64,000 bases of DNA. Origin: Sphingobacterium nematocida (GTDB lineage Bacteria > Bacteroidota > Bacteroidia > Sphingobacteriales > Sphingobacteriaceae). The notes beneath the pieces were generated by a model. It made no database searches, was not told the origin of the DNA, and saw nothing but the letters and a program-made list of their open reading frames with translations. A program made the translations under genes and the position numbers. Location: NCBI RefSeq assembly GCF_900168125.1, contig NZ_FUZF01000023.1:1-64000 (forward strand), read 5' to 3'. Every line of letters starts with the position of its first letter. Within the stretch, counting starts at the first letter, position 1. Positions 8,522-16,504 of the stretch are shown in pieces.

Positions 8522-8529
8522 CAAAACTA
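8522..8529 (-). promoter_or_regulatory. -7 element of the urease operon
   Basis: TAGTTTTG on the minus strand, 27 bases before the ureAB ATG. A short palindrome (CCGA-N3-TCGG, 8535..8545) lies just upstream in the spacer between -33 and -7. Confidence 0.55.
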
Positions 8530-8611
8530 AAGAACCGAGCTTCGGAAAAATTAGCTAAACTAGGTTATTAATTGTCCTTTTTAGGCATTTTTAACACAGA
8601 TATTCTTTTCG

Positions 8612-8619
8612 TAATTTTG
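8612..8619 (+). promoter_or_regulatory. -7 element of the AraC-type regulator gene
   Basis: TAATTTTG, perfect TAnnTTTG, 19 bases before the ATG at 8639. Confidence 0.55.
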
Positions 8620-8638
8620 AATTGCATTCTTTTGTCAT

Positions 8639-9523
8639 ATGATAATGAAAAATACGTTCAAAATTTTGTCGAGTCAGGAATATAAACGAACCTATTTCCC
8701 TTATCTTGAAGAGGAAATATTAAGTAATTCAAATGCACTACAGATCTATGAAATAGAACGATATCTAAAGGGCATACTTATTCCAGCTTTATCGTATAGA
8801 ACCTCTTTTAGTTTTTTAATTATCGTGACCCACGGATCCGTAAGACAATCCATTAATAAAGAAATACACACTATTTCGGAAGGAGAATGTGCACATATCA
8901 GTGAGGGTGTGTGGACAGATACCCAATTTGTTTCAGAAGATGTAAGAGGCTATGTCCTTGCCTACGAATCAAACATCTATACACAGTATAGTTTGTTTCA
9001 AGGCAAACAAGTAGAATTCAATTATACCCCATTTTACAAACTAAGCCCCTACGATTTCGAAGCAACCATTAATAGCTTAAAACTTCTGAAAAATGAACTA
9101 AACCTAGCTCAAAATAGAACTAGTGTGTATTTGCCCATTTTCTATTCAATTTTATCCAGACTAAACACTTATGCCCAAGAAAATAAGGCTTCTGGACGCG
9201 AAGTAGAAATTGTACATTACTTTAAAAAATTGGTCAATCAGTTTCACATAGAAAATAGAGCAGTCTCTTTTTATGCTGAAAAATTACACATATCCGAAAA
9301 TTACCTCAATCGATGTGTCAAACATATCACCTTAAAATCCGCCAAACAGTGGATAAATGAAGTCAGTATAGAACATAGTCAATTACTTTTGCGGGATTTA
9401 ACGCTAGATATCGCAGAGATTGCATATGCTATGCACTATCCATCTCCAAGCTATTTTTCGAAAATATTTAAAAAAACTAGAGGGATATCGCCAATCTCTT
9501 ACCGCCAAAGCCTCGTTTCATAA
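8639..9523 (+). CDS. AraC-family transcriptional regulator
   Basis: 294 residues. The C-terminal ~100 residues are the double helix-turn-helix of the AraC/XylS family: FYAEKLHISENYLNRCVK is the first motif and IAYAMHYPSPSYFSKIFKK the second, the latter being the conserved recognition segment. The N-terminal ~170 residues look like a cupin-type sensing domain (SFLIIVTHGSVRQ). It is divergent from the ureAB-ureC operon with a shared 144-base promoter region, so regulation of urease is the natural guess; the amt gene, convergent downstream, is another possible target. Ligand unknown. A second possible start two codons in (MKNTFK) would change little. Confidence 0.9.
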   Translation: MIMKNTFKILSSQEYKRTYFPYLEEEILSNSNALQIYEIERYLKGILIPALSYRTSFSFLIIVTHGSVRQSINKEIHTISEGECAHISEGVWTDTQFVSEDVRGYVLAYESNIYTQYSLFQGKQVEFNYTPFYKLSPYDFEATINSLKLLKNELNLAQNRTSVYLPIFYSILSRLNTYAQENKASGREVEIVHYFKKLVNQFHIENRAVSFYAEKLHISENYLNRCVKHITLKSAKQWINEVSIEHSQLLLRDLTLDIAEIAYAMHYPSPSYFSKIFKKTRGISPISYRQSLVS

Positions 9524-9670
9524 AGCACCGGCAGATTACTGAGGTTATGTGTCCTAAAATGTCACAATACTATTACTAAATCATTCTTAACAACTCCTTA
9601 ACATTTAATATAGGTATTCAGAGCTACTTTTGGGTATTCATAATTTAGGTTAATAATTGGTTAGTTAAGA

Positions 9671-9704
9671 AACGCCTGAAGCTCCCCGCTTCAGGCGTTT
9701 TTTT
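9671..9704. terminator. rho-independent terminator between araC-type gene and amt
   Basis: A 12-bp perfect stem AACGCCTGAAGC / GCTTCAGGCGTT with a 5-base loop followed by a T7 run on the plus strand. It ends the regulator transcript; the amt stop codon begins inside the T run, so the hairpin may serve both convergent genes. Confidence 0.85.
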
Positions 9705-11007
9705 ACAATTCTTCGTCATGTTGAGTTCTGTCCAACCCCAGCTCTTCGTCTTTCTCATGAACACGAAGCGGAGCAATCCAATCTGTAAGCTTTATGAGTA
9801 GTAGCGATCCAAAAAAAGCAAAAATAGAAACAGCGACAAGCGCGACCACATGTGCAATAAACAAACTAGTTTCTCCAAAAAATAACCCGTTTACTTTCAC
9901 AACTGGGTTTATCGAACTATGAGCAAATACAGCGGTCAACACCATACCTACCATCCCCCCTACACCGTGGCAAGGAAATACGTCCAGTGTATCATCGATA
10001 CGTGTTTTACTACGTAGGAAAACCAACAAATTACTGATTAAAGCAGCGACCAATCCAATTACAATAGAATGCGAAATGCTTACAAATCCTGCAGCTGGCG
10101 TGATAGCGACCAAGCCAACTACCGCTCCAATACAGGCCCCCATTGCGGATGGTTTCTTACCCCGGATGATATCTACAAAAATCCATGCCATAGCAGCAAC
10201 TGCAGAAGCGATTGTTGTCGTTGCAAATGCATGAGCAGCCAAGCTATTTGCTCCTCCTGCTGAACCGGCGTTGAAACCAAACCAGCCAAACCATAACAAC
10301 GCCGTACCTAAGATAACATAACTGATCCGAGCAGGCGAATGAGTAGGAGCCTTTCGTCCTTTTAAATAAATAGCAGAAGCTAACGCAGCCCAACCAGCAG
10401 ACATGTGAACAACCGTGCCACCTGCAAAATCTAATACGCCATACCTTGCCAAAATACCTTCTGGATGCCAGGTGGCATGCGCCAACGGCATATAAATAAA
10501 AATACTGAAGAGCAGAATAAATACCATGTAGGAATTGAAACGGACACGCTCTGCAAAGGCTCCTGTGATAAGAGCGGGAGCTATAATAGCAAATTTCAAC
10601 TGAAACATAGCGAAAAGAACCAATGGTACCGTAGGTAGTCCTTCCCAAACGACATTTCCCAGCATTCCCTTCATCATATAGAAAGTTCGAGGGTCACCTA
10701 TGATCCCTCCAATATCTTCACCGAATGCCAAACTAAAACCAAAGACAACCCATACGATCGATATTAGGCACATACAAATAAAACTCTGTAACATAGTCGA
10801 GATTACATTCTTTTTGCTGACCATACCCCCATAGAAAAATGCCAAACCTGGAGTCATAATCAGCACAAGTGCTGAGGAAGTCAGCAACCAAGCTGTATCT
10901 CCAGAATCTAGCTTGACGTCGGACAGGTTTGCCATTTCTGTAGATGGCCCGAGCATACCTATAATAGCCAAAGCAATTAAAACAATAAAGGGAATCGTTT
11001 TCTTCAT
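9703..11007 (-). CDS. amt: ammonium transporter Amt
   Basis: Inner-membrane ammonium channel of the Amt/Mep/Rh family. 434 residues with a cleavable-looking N-terminal segment and about 11 membrane helices; GLAFFYGGMVSKKNV, the signature GGTVVHMSAGWAAL with a pore His, WFGWFGFNAGS and FPCHGVGGMVG with the second pore His are all clear. The cytoplasmic tail is short. The PII gene glnB/glnK, often adjacent, is absent here. It lies between arginase and urease genes, so it can import ammonium or recover ammonia leaking from urea hydrolysis. A long palindrome overlaps its promoter. Confidence 0.96.
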   Translation of the reverse strand: MKKTIPFIVLIALAIIGMLGPSTEMANLSDVKLDSGDTAWLLTSSALVLIMTPGLAFFYGGMVSKKNVISTMLQSFICMCLISIVWVVFGFSLAFGEDIGGIIGDPRTFYMMKGMLGNVVWEGLPTVPLVLFAMFQLKFAIIAPALITGAFAERVRFNSYMVFILLFSIFIYMPLAHATWHPEGILARYGVLDFAGGTVVHMSAGWAALASAIYLKGRKAPTHSPARISYVILGTALLWFGWFGFNAGSAGGANSLAAHAFATTTIASAVAAMAWIFVDIIRGKKPSAMGACIGAVVGLVAITPAAGFVSISHSIVIGLVAALISNLLVFLRSKTRIDDTLDVFPCHGVGGMVGMVLTAVFAHSSINPVVKVNGLFFGETSLFIAHVVALVAVSIFAFFGSLLLIKLTDWIAPLRVHEKDEELGLDRTQHDEEL

Positions 11008-11039
11008 TTGAATAGATTATTAAGATTAGTATTTTAATT

Positions 11040-11047
11040 CAAAAATA
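11040..11047 (-). promoter_or_regulatory. -7 element of the amt promoter
   Basis: TATTTTTG on the minus strand fits TAnnTTTG; an ATTG lies 21 bases upstream and would be the -33 box, inside the adjacent palindrome. Confidence 0.5.
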
Positions 11048-11057
11048 CATATTCAAT

Positions 11058-11101
11058 TAAAATATTTTCAATAAAAATTAATTTTTATTGAAAATATTTT
11101 A
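11058..11101. repeat. 44-bp perfect palindrome upstream of amt
   Basis: Two 22-base arms (TAAAATATTTTCAATAAAAA then TT, and the exact reverse complement) meet with no spacer. It begins 50 bases before the amt ATG and covers the presumed -33 region. It is all A/T except two G/C pairs. Possible operator for a dimeric or tetrameric nitrogen regulator, or a cruciform-forming element; it is not a terminator because it lies upstream of amt and a separate terminator ends arginase. Confidence 0.85.
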
Positions 11102-11137
11102 CACAAAAAGTCAAGCAAATAAAATAAAGAAAATAAA

Positions 11138-11172
11138 AAAAGTGCAAAACATTTTTAATGTCTTACACTTTT
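11138..11172 (-). terminator. terminator of the arginase gene
   Basis: A 16-bp stem with two mismatches and a 3-base loop; on the minus strand the hairpin is followed by T7 (CACTTTTTTTATTTTC). Lies 21 bases after the arginase stop. Confidence 0.75.
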
Positions 11173-11192
11173 ATCGCGATCAAGGTTTACTT

Positions 11193-12146
11193 CTACTCGC
11201 CCTGATCTTTAAAATGTTTTTCCAATATATCAAAAGTTACTTCTGCCATTTTATTGCCTTGACTATCCAATAAAGGATTTACTTCTACGATCTCCAAACA
11301 ATGTACTTTACCTGAATCCGATAAACCTCTTAATAAAGTCGAAATCTCATGTGGGAAGAAACCTCTAGGGACAGGTGTACCTGTTCCGTCCGAGATCAAT
11401 TCACTATCCATACTATCCACATCAAAGGAAAGATATAATATATCGCATTCTGAAAGTCGTTGAAGTGCTTCCTGAATACAAACCTCTATACCACGTTCTC
11501 TAACCTCTGCCACCATAAAGTTTCGTATTCCCAGCCCCGCGATCAATGAATCTTCAGGGTATTCTGTATCCCTCACACCAAAATAAACAAGCTGTTCTGG
11601 TTGAATCTTTGGTCCTGGAAATTTTAGATTCTTTAGTTTGTTCCAATATGTCTTGGTTTCCTCGTCCGGTTCATTAATTGCACACTTAAGGTTATCTTCG
11701 GCTAGCATAGCGCCTAATGGCATCCCGTGCATATTGCCAGATGGTGTCGTGTAGGGAGAGTGTATATCTGCATGCGCATCAATCCAAATAACACCAAGTG
11801 TCTTTTCTGGAAATTGGGATTTGATACCGCTAATTGTACCCATAGCAGACGAATGATCTCCTGAGAAAACTAGAGGAAACCTATTCCTTGAAAGACAATT
11901 ACCGACCATAGTGGCAACTTCCTCGCACTGCTCGTAAACATAAGGTATATATTTCGCATAAGGATGTTGATCATTTTCGTACACAGATTCATTGCGTGTT
12001 CTTACATCCACAAAAGGATAACGATGAAAAAAATCACTACCTTTATTAATCGCTGCTATCTCCATAGCATCTATCCCTAAATCCGCTCCTCTAGTACCAG
12101 CTCCAATATCTGATCTATTCTTTATTATTTCTATCGATGTCTGCAT
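11193..12146 (-). CDS. rocF: arginase
   Basis: Mn-dependent ureohydrolase converting arginine to ornithine and urea. 317 residues. Both metal-binding blocks are present: SGDHSSAMGT (His), DAHADIHSP with SGNMHGMPLG, and SFDVDSMDS; GTGTPVPRGF and EIVEVNPLLD are arginase-type rather than agmatinase-type landmarks. It is transcribed alone with its own terminator, next to amt and two genes from urease, which fits a route arginine to urea to ammonia. Formiminoglutamase or agmatinase are less likely alternatives from the C-terminal EVNPLLD block. Confidence 0.88.
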   Translation of the reverse strand: MQTSIEIIKNRSDIGAGTRGADLGIDAMEIAAINKGSDFFHRYPFVDVRTRNESVYENDQHPYAKYIPYVYEQCEEVATMVGNCLSRNRFPLVFSGDHSSAMGTISGIKSQFPEKTLGVIWIDAHADIHSPYTTPSGNMHGMPLGAMLAEDNLKCAINEPDEETKTYWNKLKNLKFPGPKIQPEQLVYFGVRDTEYPEDSLIAGLGIRNFMVAEVRERGIEVCIQEALQRLSECDILYLSFDVDSMDSELISDGTGTPVPRGFFPHEISTLLRGLSDSGKVHCLEIVEVNPLLDSQGNKMAEVTFDILEKHFKDQGE

Positions 12147-12383
12147 AATTTTAGTTTTGTATGACTACTTATTAAGTATAGTCCAAAAAGAGATTATTTG
12201 ACAAATATCCAAAACTGCCACTAGAAACTCAAAACATACTGAACTTTTCGATAAAAAAAGCTGCATTCTATAAGCAGACAAGAATTTTCATCAAAATAAA
12301 GGGCATTATCCCACAAATTATTCGGCGTTATTGCTGGCATCATAATAAATCCTATTTTTACATGTTCCAAATCCCTAAGAGCA

Positions 12384-12938
12384 ATGATTAAACAACCCGA
12401 TCGATCAAATTATCTATACTGCGCTTTTTTAAGAGGTGTTAATGTTAAAGGGACATCAATGAAGATGAAAGAGGTGTGTACATTATTTGAAAATAATGGG
12501 ATGACTAACGTCAATTCTATATTGGCCTCAGGCAATATCTTATTCTCCTCCGGTAAACCAAGGACGGAATTAAAAGAAATTCTGGAAAAAGCCCTCTCTT
12601 CACACTTCGATTATGACGCATTTCTCTTCTTAAAAAACAAGAAGGAACTTGAAAATATCATAAATAGTAATCCTTTTGAACCCAATACAAATTTCCACAT
12701 TTATGTATTCCTTGGAATAGATGGTATTGAAAATTTGCTAAAAAAAGAATTCGAACAGTCAAAAAAAGCAACAGGTGAAGAAGGCGCTATGGTCGACTCC
12801 ACCTTTTATTGGAAAGTTCCTAAAGGAAGCACCTTAGATTCTGAATTCAGTAAAATCTTAGGGCAGAAAAAACTCAAAAACACGCTTACCTCCCGCAACA
12901 TCAATACTATTGTAAAGGTCTTGCAGAAAATTAAATAG
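12384..12938 (+). CDS. DUF1697 family protein
   Basis: 184 residues. FLRGVNVKGTSMKMKEV, GMTNVNSILASGNILFSS and the C-terminal LTSRNINTIVKVL are the conserved blocks of DUF1697 (YP_/YyaC-neighbour type small cytoplasmic proteins). Function of the family is unknown; no signal peptide or membrane segment. A near-consensus -7 element (TATTTTTA) lies about 25 bases upstream of the ATG. The gene ends a few bases from the broken end of an MFS transporter remnant on the opposite strand, so this locus has been rearranged on its right side. Confidence 0.85.
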   Translation: MIKQPDRSNYLYCAFLRGVNVKGTSMKMKEVCTLFENNGMTNVNSILASGNILFSSGKPRTELKEILEKALSSHFDYDAFLFLKNKKELENIINSNPFEPNTNFHIYVFLGIDGIENLLKKEFEQSKKATGEEGAMVDSTFYWKVPKGSTLDSEFSKILGQKKLKNTLTSRNINTIVKVLQKIK

Positions 12939-12943
12939 GCATT

Positions 12944-13120
12944 ATATTTTCGTGTCAATAATATTGAAAGAAACTGTAACCCGACAGCACCTCCAACCAT
13001 AACACTATCAAAGCCTAAATCGTTCTGAACGAACTCCGGGAGTACATCAAGAACGATCCCTATGGTCAAATAGACAAAAAATACCGATATAATGAAAGGT
13101 GTGATAATTTGCTTAATGAT
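12944..13120 (-). pseudogene. N-terminal remnant of an MFS transporter
   Basis: The minus strand from about 13120 reads IIKQIITPFIISVFFVYL then LTIGIVLDVLPEFVQNDLG and VGLQFLSILLTRKY, which is the first membrane helix and loop to helix 2 of an arabinose-efflux-type major facilitator protein. No ATG remains at the expected start and the match stops at about 12944, next to the DUF1697 stop codon. Only ~55 of ~390 codons survive, so the gene was removed by a deletion or replaced. Confidence 0.6.
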
Positions 13121-13130
13121 TTAATTTTCC

Positions 13131-13386
13131 GTATATTGGATTTTTTGAAGGAAAAAACATCCGTATAGCTACGGCTCTGTATAATAATATTCAACATGTT
13201 TACCTTTTCGGTAAAACCTAATTTTTCCTTTCTTTTTGGCTATGCCATCTAATTAGAGATTTAAAAAGTCTCTTCCATTGCATTCCGAATTTATTCGGAA
13301 TGGTCTTGAATCTAATGATTCACTTTCTAAGTAAATTAATCACAGTTATCCCTTTAGGATAGCTTAACATTTTATTAATAGTATAT
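13131..13386. promoter_or_regulatory. dyad-rich spacer upstream of the tmm-like gene
   Basis: No gene. Four short inverted repeats follow each other: CCGTA-N4-TACGG (13161..13174), TTTACC-N5-GGTAAA (13199..13215), CATTCCGAAT-N2-ATTCGGAATG (13281..13302) and TGAATC-N4-GATTCA (13307..13322). The third is the strongest. They may be operators of the monooxygenase gene or traces of a mobile element; no clear TAnnTTTG was found. Confidence 0.5.
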
Positions 13387-14754
13387 ATGACAAATTTTAA
13401 AGTTGGTATTATTGGTGCTGGTCCTAGCGGATTGGCTATGCTACGAGCATTTGAATCGGAACAGAAAAAAGGTAATCCCATCCCAGAAATTAAATGTTAT
13501 GAAAAACAAGATAATTGGGGAGGTATGTGGAATTATACTTGGCGAACCGGTGTAGGGAAATATGGTGAACCTCTCCATGGAAGTATGTACAAATACTTAT
13601 GGTCAAATGGCCCAAAGGAATGTCTTGAATTCGCTGACTATACCTTCTCTGAACATTTTGGTCAAGCTATTTCCTCTTATCCACCTCGCGAAGTATTATT
13701 TGACTACATCCAGGGGAGGACCAATCAAAGTAATGCCCGCGATTATATCCAATTCAATACCGTCGCCCGCTGGGTAGACTATATGGAAGATCAAAAACAA
13801 TTTAGGGTCGTTTTTGATAGTTTAAAAGACAACAAAACTTTTGAAGAGTATTTTGACTATTTGATTGTCGGTACCGGACATTTCTCAACACCGAATTTTC
13901 CCTACTTCGAAGGGATTGAAAATTTCCCCGGCGCTGTTATGCATGCGCACGATTTTAGAGGAGCAGATCAATTCAAAGATCAGCGTTTACTTCTTATTGG
14001 CAGTAGTTATTCTGCTGAAGATATCGGCGTACAGTGTTATAAACATGGTAGTGCATCCGTAACGATAGCTTACCGCAGCAACCCAATAGGCTGTAACTGG
14101 CCCAAGGAAATCAAAGAAAAATCCGGTGTAACTCATTTTGATGGAGCTACAGCTTATTTCAAAGATGGCACTTCTGAGGAGTTTGATGCTGTAATACTCT
14201 GTACTGGTTATCAGCATAAATTCCCATTTTTACCAGATAATCTTAGACTGAAGACCAAAAACCGCTTATATCCAGACGATCTTTATAAAGGTGTAATTTT
14301 TAATCATAATGAACAATTACTCTATCTAGGTATGCAGGATCAATATTATACATTCAATATGTTTGATACACAAGCGTGGTTTGCAAGAGACTACCTGCTT
14401 GGAAGAATTACTATCCCATCAAAAGAAGAGCGTATCGTAGATATAAAAAAATGGATGGACTACGAAGAAAGCACAAAAACAGGTATTGAACATGTCGACT
14501 TTCAAACAGATTACATCAAAGAACTGATTGCTCTTACAGACTATCCAGACTTCAATGTAGACAAGGTATCAGCAATGTTCAAAAGCTGGCTACAAGATAA
14601 AGAAATCAACATTCTAAACTACCGTGATCAGGTGTATAAATCAGTCATGGATGGCACACAAGCTACCCCTCATCACACAGCTTGGATGGATGAAATGGAC
14701 GATAGTCTGGAAAAGTATCTGGAAGAAAATCTAGAAAATGAAATTGTTATTTAA
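13387..14754 (+). CDS. tmm: flavin-containing monooxygenase, probable trimethylamine monooxygenase
   Basis: 455 residues, the same length as characterised bacterial Tmm, which oxidises trimethylamine to trimethylamine N-oxide with NADPH, FAD and O2. FAD Rossmann motif GIIGAGPSGLAML is at the N-terminus; the FMO region HAHDFRGADQFKD is followed by the NADPH motif LLLIGSSYSAEDIG. Long stretches match my memory of marine Tmm: NWGGMWNYTWRTG, LWSNGPKECLEFADYTF, SSYPPREVLFDYI, YLGMQDQYYTFNMFD and the C-terminal HHTAWMDEMDDSL. A broader indole/dimethylsulfide-oxidising FMO is the alternative. No TMAO demethylase, TMA methyltransferase or TMAO transporter gene is in the window. It stands alone with its own terminator. 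Confidence 0.85.
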   Translation: MTNFKVGIIGAGPSGLAMLRAFESEQKKGNPIPEIKCYEKQDNWGGMWNYTWRTGVGKYGEPLHGSMYKYLWSNGPKECLEFADYTFSEHFGQAISSYPPREVLFDYIQGRTNQSNARDYIQFNTVARWVDYMEDQKQFRVVFDSLKDNKTFEEYFDYLIVGTGHFSTPNFPYFEGIENFPGAVMHAHDFRGADQFKDQRLLLIGSSYSAEDIGVQCYKHGSASVTIAYRSNPIGCNWPKEIKEKSGVTHFDGATAYFKDGTSEEFDAVILCTGYQHKFPFLPDNLRLKTKNRLYPDDLYKGVIFNHNEQLLYLGMQDQYYTFNMFDTQAWFARDYLLGRITIPSKEERIVDIKKWMDYEESTKTGIEHVDFQTDYIKELIALTDYPDFNVDKVSAMFKSWLQDKEINILNYRDQVYKSVMDGTQATPHHTAWMDEMDDSLEKYLEENLENEIVI

Positions 14755-14783
14755 CCGTAACATTAGAAAACACATCAGTTATG

Positions 14784-14815
14784 ATAGGTTGTCCAATAAA
14801 AGACAACCTATTTTT
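14784..14815 (+). terminator. terminator of the tmm-like gene
   Basis: ATAGGTTGTC and GACAACCTAT pair around an 8-base loop, followed by a T run; 30 bases past the stop codon. Confidence 0.8.
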
Positions 14816-14992
14816 ATATACAGAGGTTCTATCGATCTACAGAAATCCACAAGTATCATCCACATAATTCCCTACTGTTGTAGCGAATTATCTCAAACCA
14901 ACGTTAACACTATACAATTAATATAACTTAGACACTGTTTTGCGTAAAAAAGGTGATATCTATGTAGCACAGGCCACACCAACACGAATGAT

Positions 14993-15187
14993 ATGAAAAC
15001 TCTAATTTCTGGTATACTCTATTTTATAGCTGTTTTTTCGTCATTGTATTTACTTCATCCCGAAGTAGACATATACGCCATTCTGTCGACAAGCTCTCTG
15101 GCTACCGCAGTCACCGTCTTGCTTTTTCTTGGCACCTCGGCATATACAAAGCGACGCCAACAAATAAACAATGGTTTTAACAAATAA
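14993..15187 (+). CDS. small hypothetical membrane protein
   Basis: 64 residues with two predicted membrane helices (about 4-21, ISGILYFIAVFSSLYLLH, and 31-50, STSSLATAVTVLLFLGTSAY) and a basic tail (TKRRQQ), giving an N-in/C-in hairpin. No family recognised. No clear -7 element or ribosome site upstream. Plausible because the composition is that of a real small membrane protein and it fills an otherwise empty gap between two terminated units, but it could be a chance ORF. Confidence 0.45.
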   Translation: MKTLISGILYFIAVFSSLYLLHPEVDIYAILSTSSLATAVTVLLFLGTSAYTKRRQQINNGFNK

Positions 15188-15204
15188 TCAAACTACTTAA
15201 AGGT

Positions 15205-15939
15205 CTATCCGATTTGGCTTTCGTTCCAGTAATAACTGTCGGCGTAAATACGCTGACCAAAGATAGCAGTCCCCACACGAACTATCGTAGCTCCCTCCTC
15301 AATTGCAGTCTCTAAATCTCCGCTCATCCCCATAGAAAGCTCATGCATATTCACATTAGGAATACCTTCGGCAATAATTTCTTGTTGGATCTGTTTGAGT
15401 AACCGAAAACAGGGCCTCACCTTCTCTGCCTCTGCACTAAACAATCCTATGGTCATCAGCCCCTGAATCTGTATATTACTAAACTCAGAAACGCTTCTTA
15501 CGAGCTCAATCGCCTTATCTGGATGTACCCCAAACTTACTTTGTTCGCCGGAAGTGTTTATCTGGATCAAAACATCAATCTTCTTCTTCTCGTACTCCAA
15601 TCGCTGCTGGAGCTTTTTAGCAACATCTAGTCGATCAAGAGATTGTATACAGCTGATATCATATTTTAAGATATCTTTAATTTTATTGGACTGCAAATGA
15701 CCTATAAAATGACTCGTATGCCTTATATCCCGCAAAGACTCGTATTTTTCCTTTATTTCCTGAACTTTGTTTTCAGCAATCAAGGTTTGTCCCACCTGAA
15801 GCGCTTCTTTAATGTATTCGGCGGAGACGGTTTTAGTCGCTAACAGCAACTTTACTTCCGCCGGATCACGCTTATTATCTATACAGGCCTTTTCGATCCT
15901 TTGAAGAATAATACTTAAATTACTGACAATATTGCTCAT
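15205..15939 (-). CDS. YggS/PLPBP family pyridoxal phosphate homeostasis protein
   Basis: 244 residues, alanine-racemase N-terminal-like TIM barrel that binds PLP but has no known catalytic role; it buffers PLP and affects amino-acid metabolism. PLP-binding Lys36 is in LLLATKTVSAEYI; FIGHLQSNKIKDI, QINTSGEQSKFG and LSMGMSGDLETAI are family signatures, the last binding the phosphate. Promoter TACTTTTG at 15998..16005. It is a single-gene unit; the usual proC or yggT neighbours are absent. Confidence 0.93.
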   Translation of the reverse strand: MSNIVSNLSIILQRIEKACIDNKRDPAEVKLLLATKTVSAEYIKEALQVGQTLIAENKVQEIKEKYESLRDIRHTSHFIGHLQSNKIKDILKYDISCIQSLDRLDVAKKLQQRLEYEKKKIDVLIQINTSGEQSKFGVHPDKAIELVRSVSEFSNIQIQGLMTIGLFSAEAEKVRPCFRLLKQIQQEIIAEGIPNVNMHELSMGMSGDLETAIEEGATIVRVGTAIFGQRIYADSYYWNESQIG

Positions 15940-15997
15940 TTCTTTTAGTTAAACCCATAAATAAACAACGAATTATATTTTAGGCATCATTGCTTTA

Positions 15998-16005
15998 CAA
16001 AAGTA
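15998..16005 (-). promoter_or_regulatory. -7 element of the yggS-like gene
   Basis: TACTTTTG on the minus strand, 59 bases before the ATG at 15939. Confidence 0.45.
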
Positions 16006-16073
16006 AACCTAATCCAAATAACAAGACTCCTACAGATTCACAAAAAAATCGTAGTCCAGCTCCACTAATATTA

Positions 16074-16340
16074 TTATAAAATCTCCACGAGGACCGTATA
16101 ATGTAGCTTTGCTGTCACCGTTTCTTCACCGGTCTCTGCTATTTCAATATTATCCCCAATACGAGGCTCTACTAGTTCAAAACCATCAAACCAAGCTTCT
16201 ACCCCGTTTTCTACTTCATTTTTCACAACATCGTCTTCTTTTTCAAATCCTATTTTATAAAAATATGGTTCATCCGTATTATCTATTACCGTCTTAGGAA
16301 CTGTCACCTTAACCGATACCTTGAGCTCTCTTGTTTTCAT
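16074..16340 (-). CDS. small acidic hypothetical protein
   Basis: 88 residues, rich in Glu and Val with alternating hydrophobic residues (KVSVKVTVPKTV, ETVTAKLHYTVLVEIL), which suggests a small all-beta cytoplasmic fold. No signal peptide, membrane helix or Cys. I do not recognise a family. A perfect -7 element (TAACTTTG, 16378..16385) lies 38 bases upstream of the ATG, which supports a real gene. Confidence 0.6.
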   Translation of the reverse strand: MKTRELKVSVKVTVPKTVIDNTDEPYFYKIGFEKEDDVVKNEVENGVEAWFDGFELVEPRIGDNIEIAETGEETVTAKLHYTVLVEIL

Positions 16341-16377
16341 ATGTGCTTTTATTTATACTGTTCATGTAAATAGTTCT

Positions 16378-16385
16378 CAAAGTTA
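16378..16385 (-). promoter_or_regulatory. -7 element of the 88-residue gene
   Basis: TAACTTTG on the minus strand, perfect TAnnTTTG. Confidence 0.5.
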
Positions 16386-16435
16386 CACAACTTACACCTC
16401 CTATTTCATAGTCAATCTTCTAGATTATATACAAC

Positions 16436-16479
16436 AAAAAGAAGGCACACACAGGAAAAAGATCCTGCATATGCCTTCT
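16436..16479 (-). terminator. terminator of the lipoprotein gene
   Basis: Two stacked stems, AGAAGGC/GCCTTCT outside and CAGGA/TCCTG inside, followed on the minus strand by a T5 run. 26 bases past the lipoprotein stop. Confidence 0.8.
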
Positions 16480-16504
16480 CAACGGGATTGCAATGTATTA
16501 AAGT

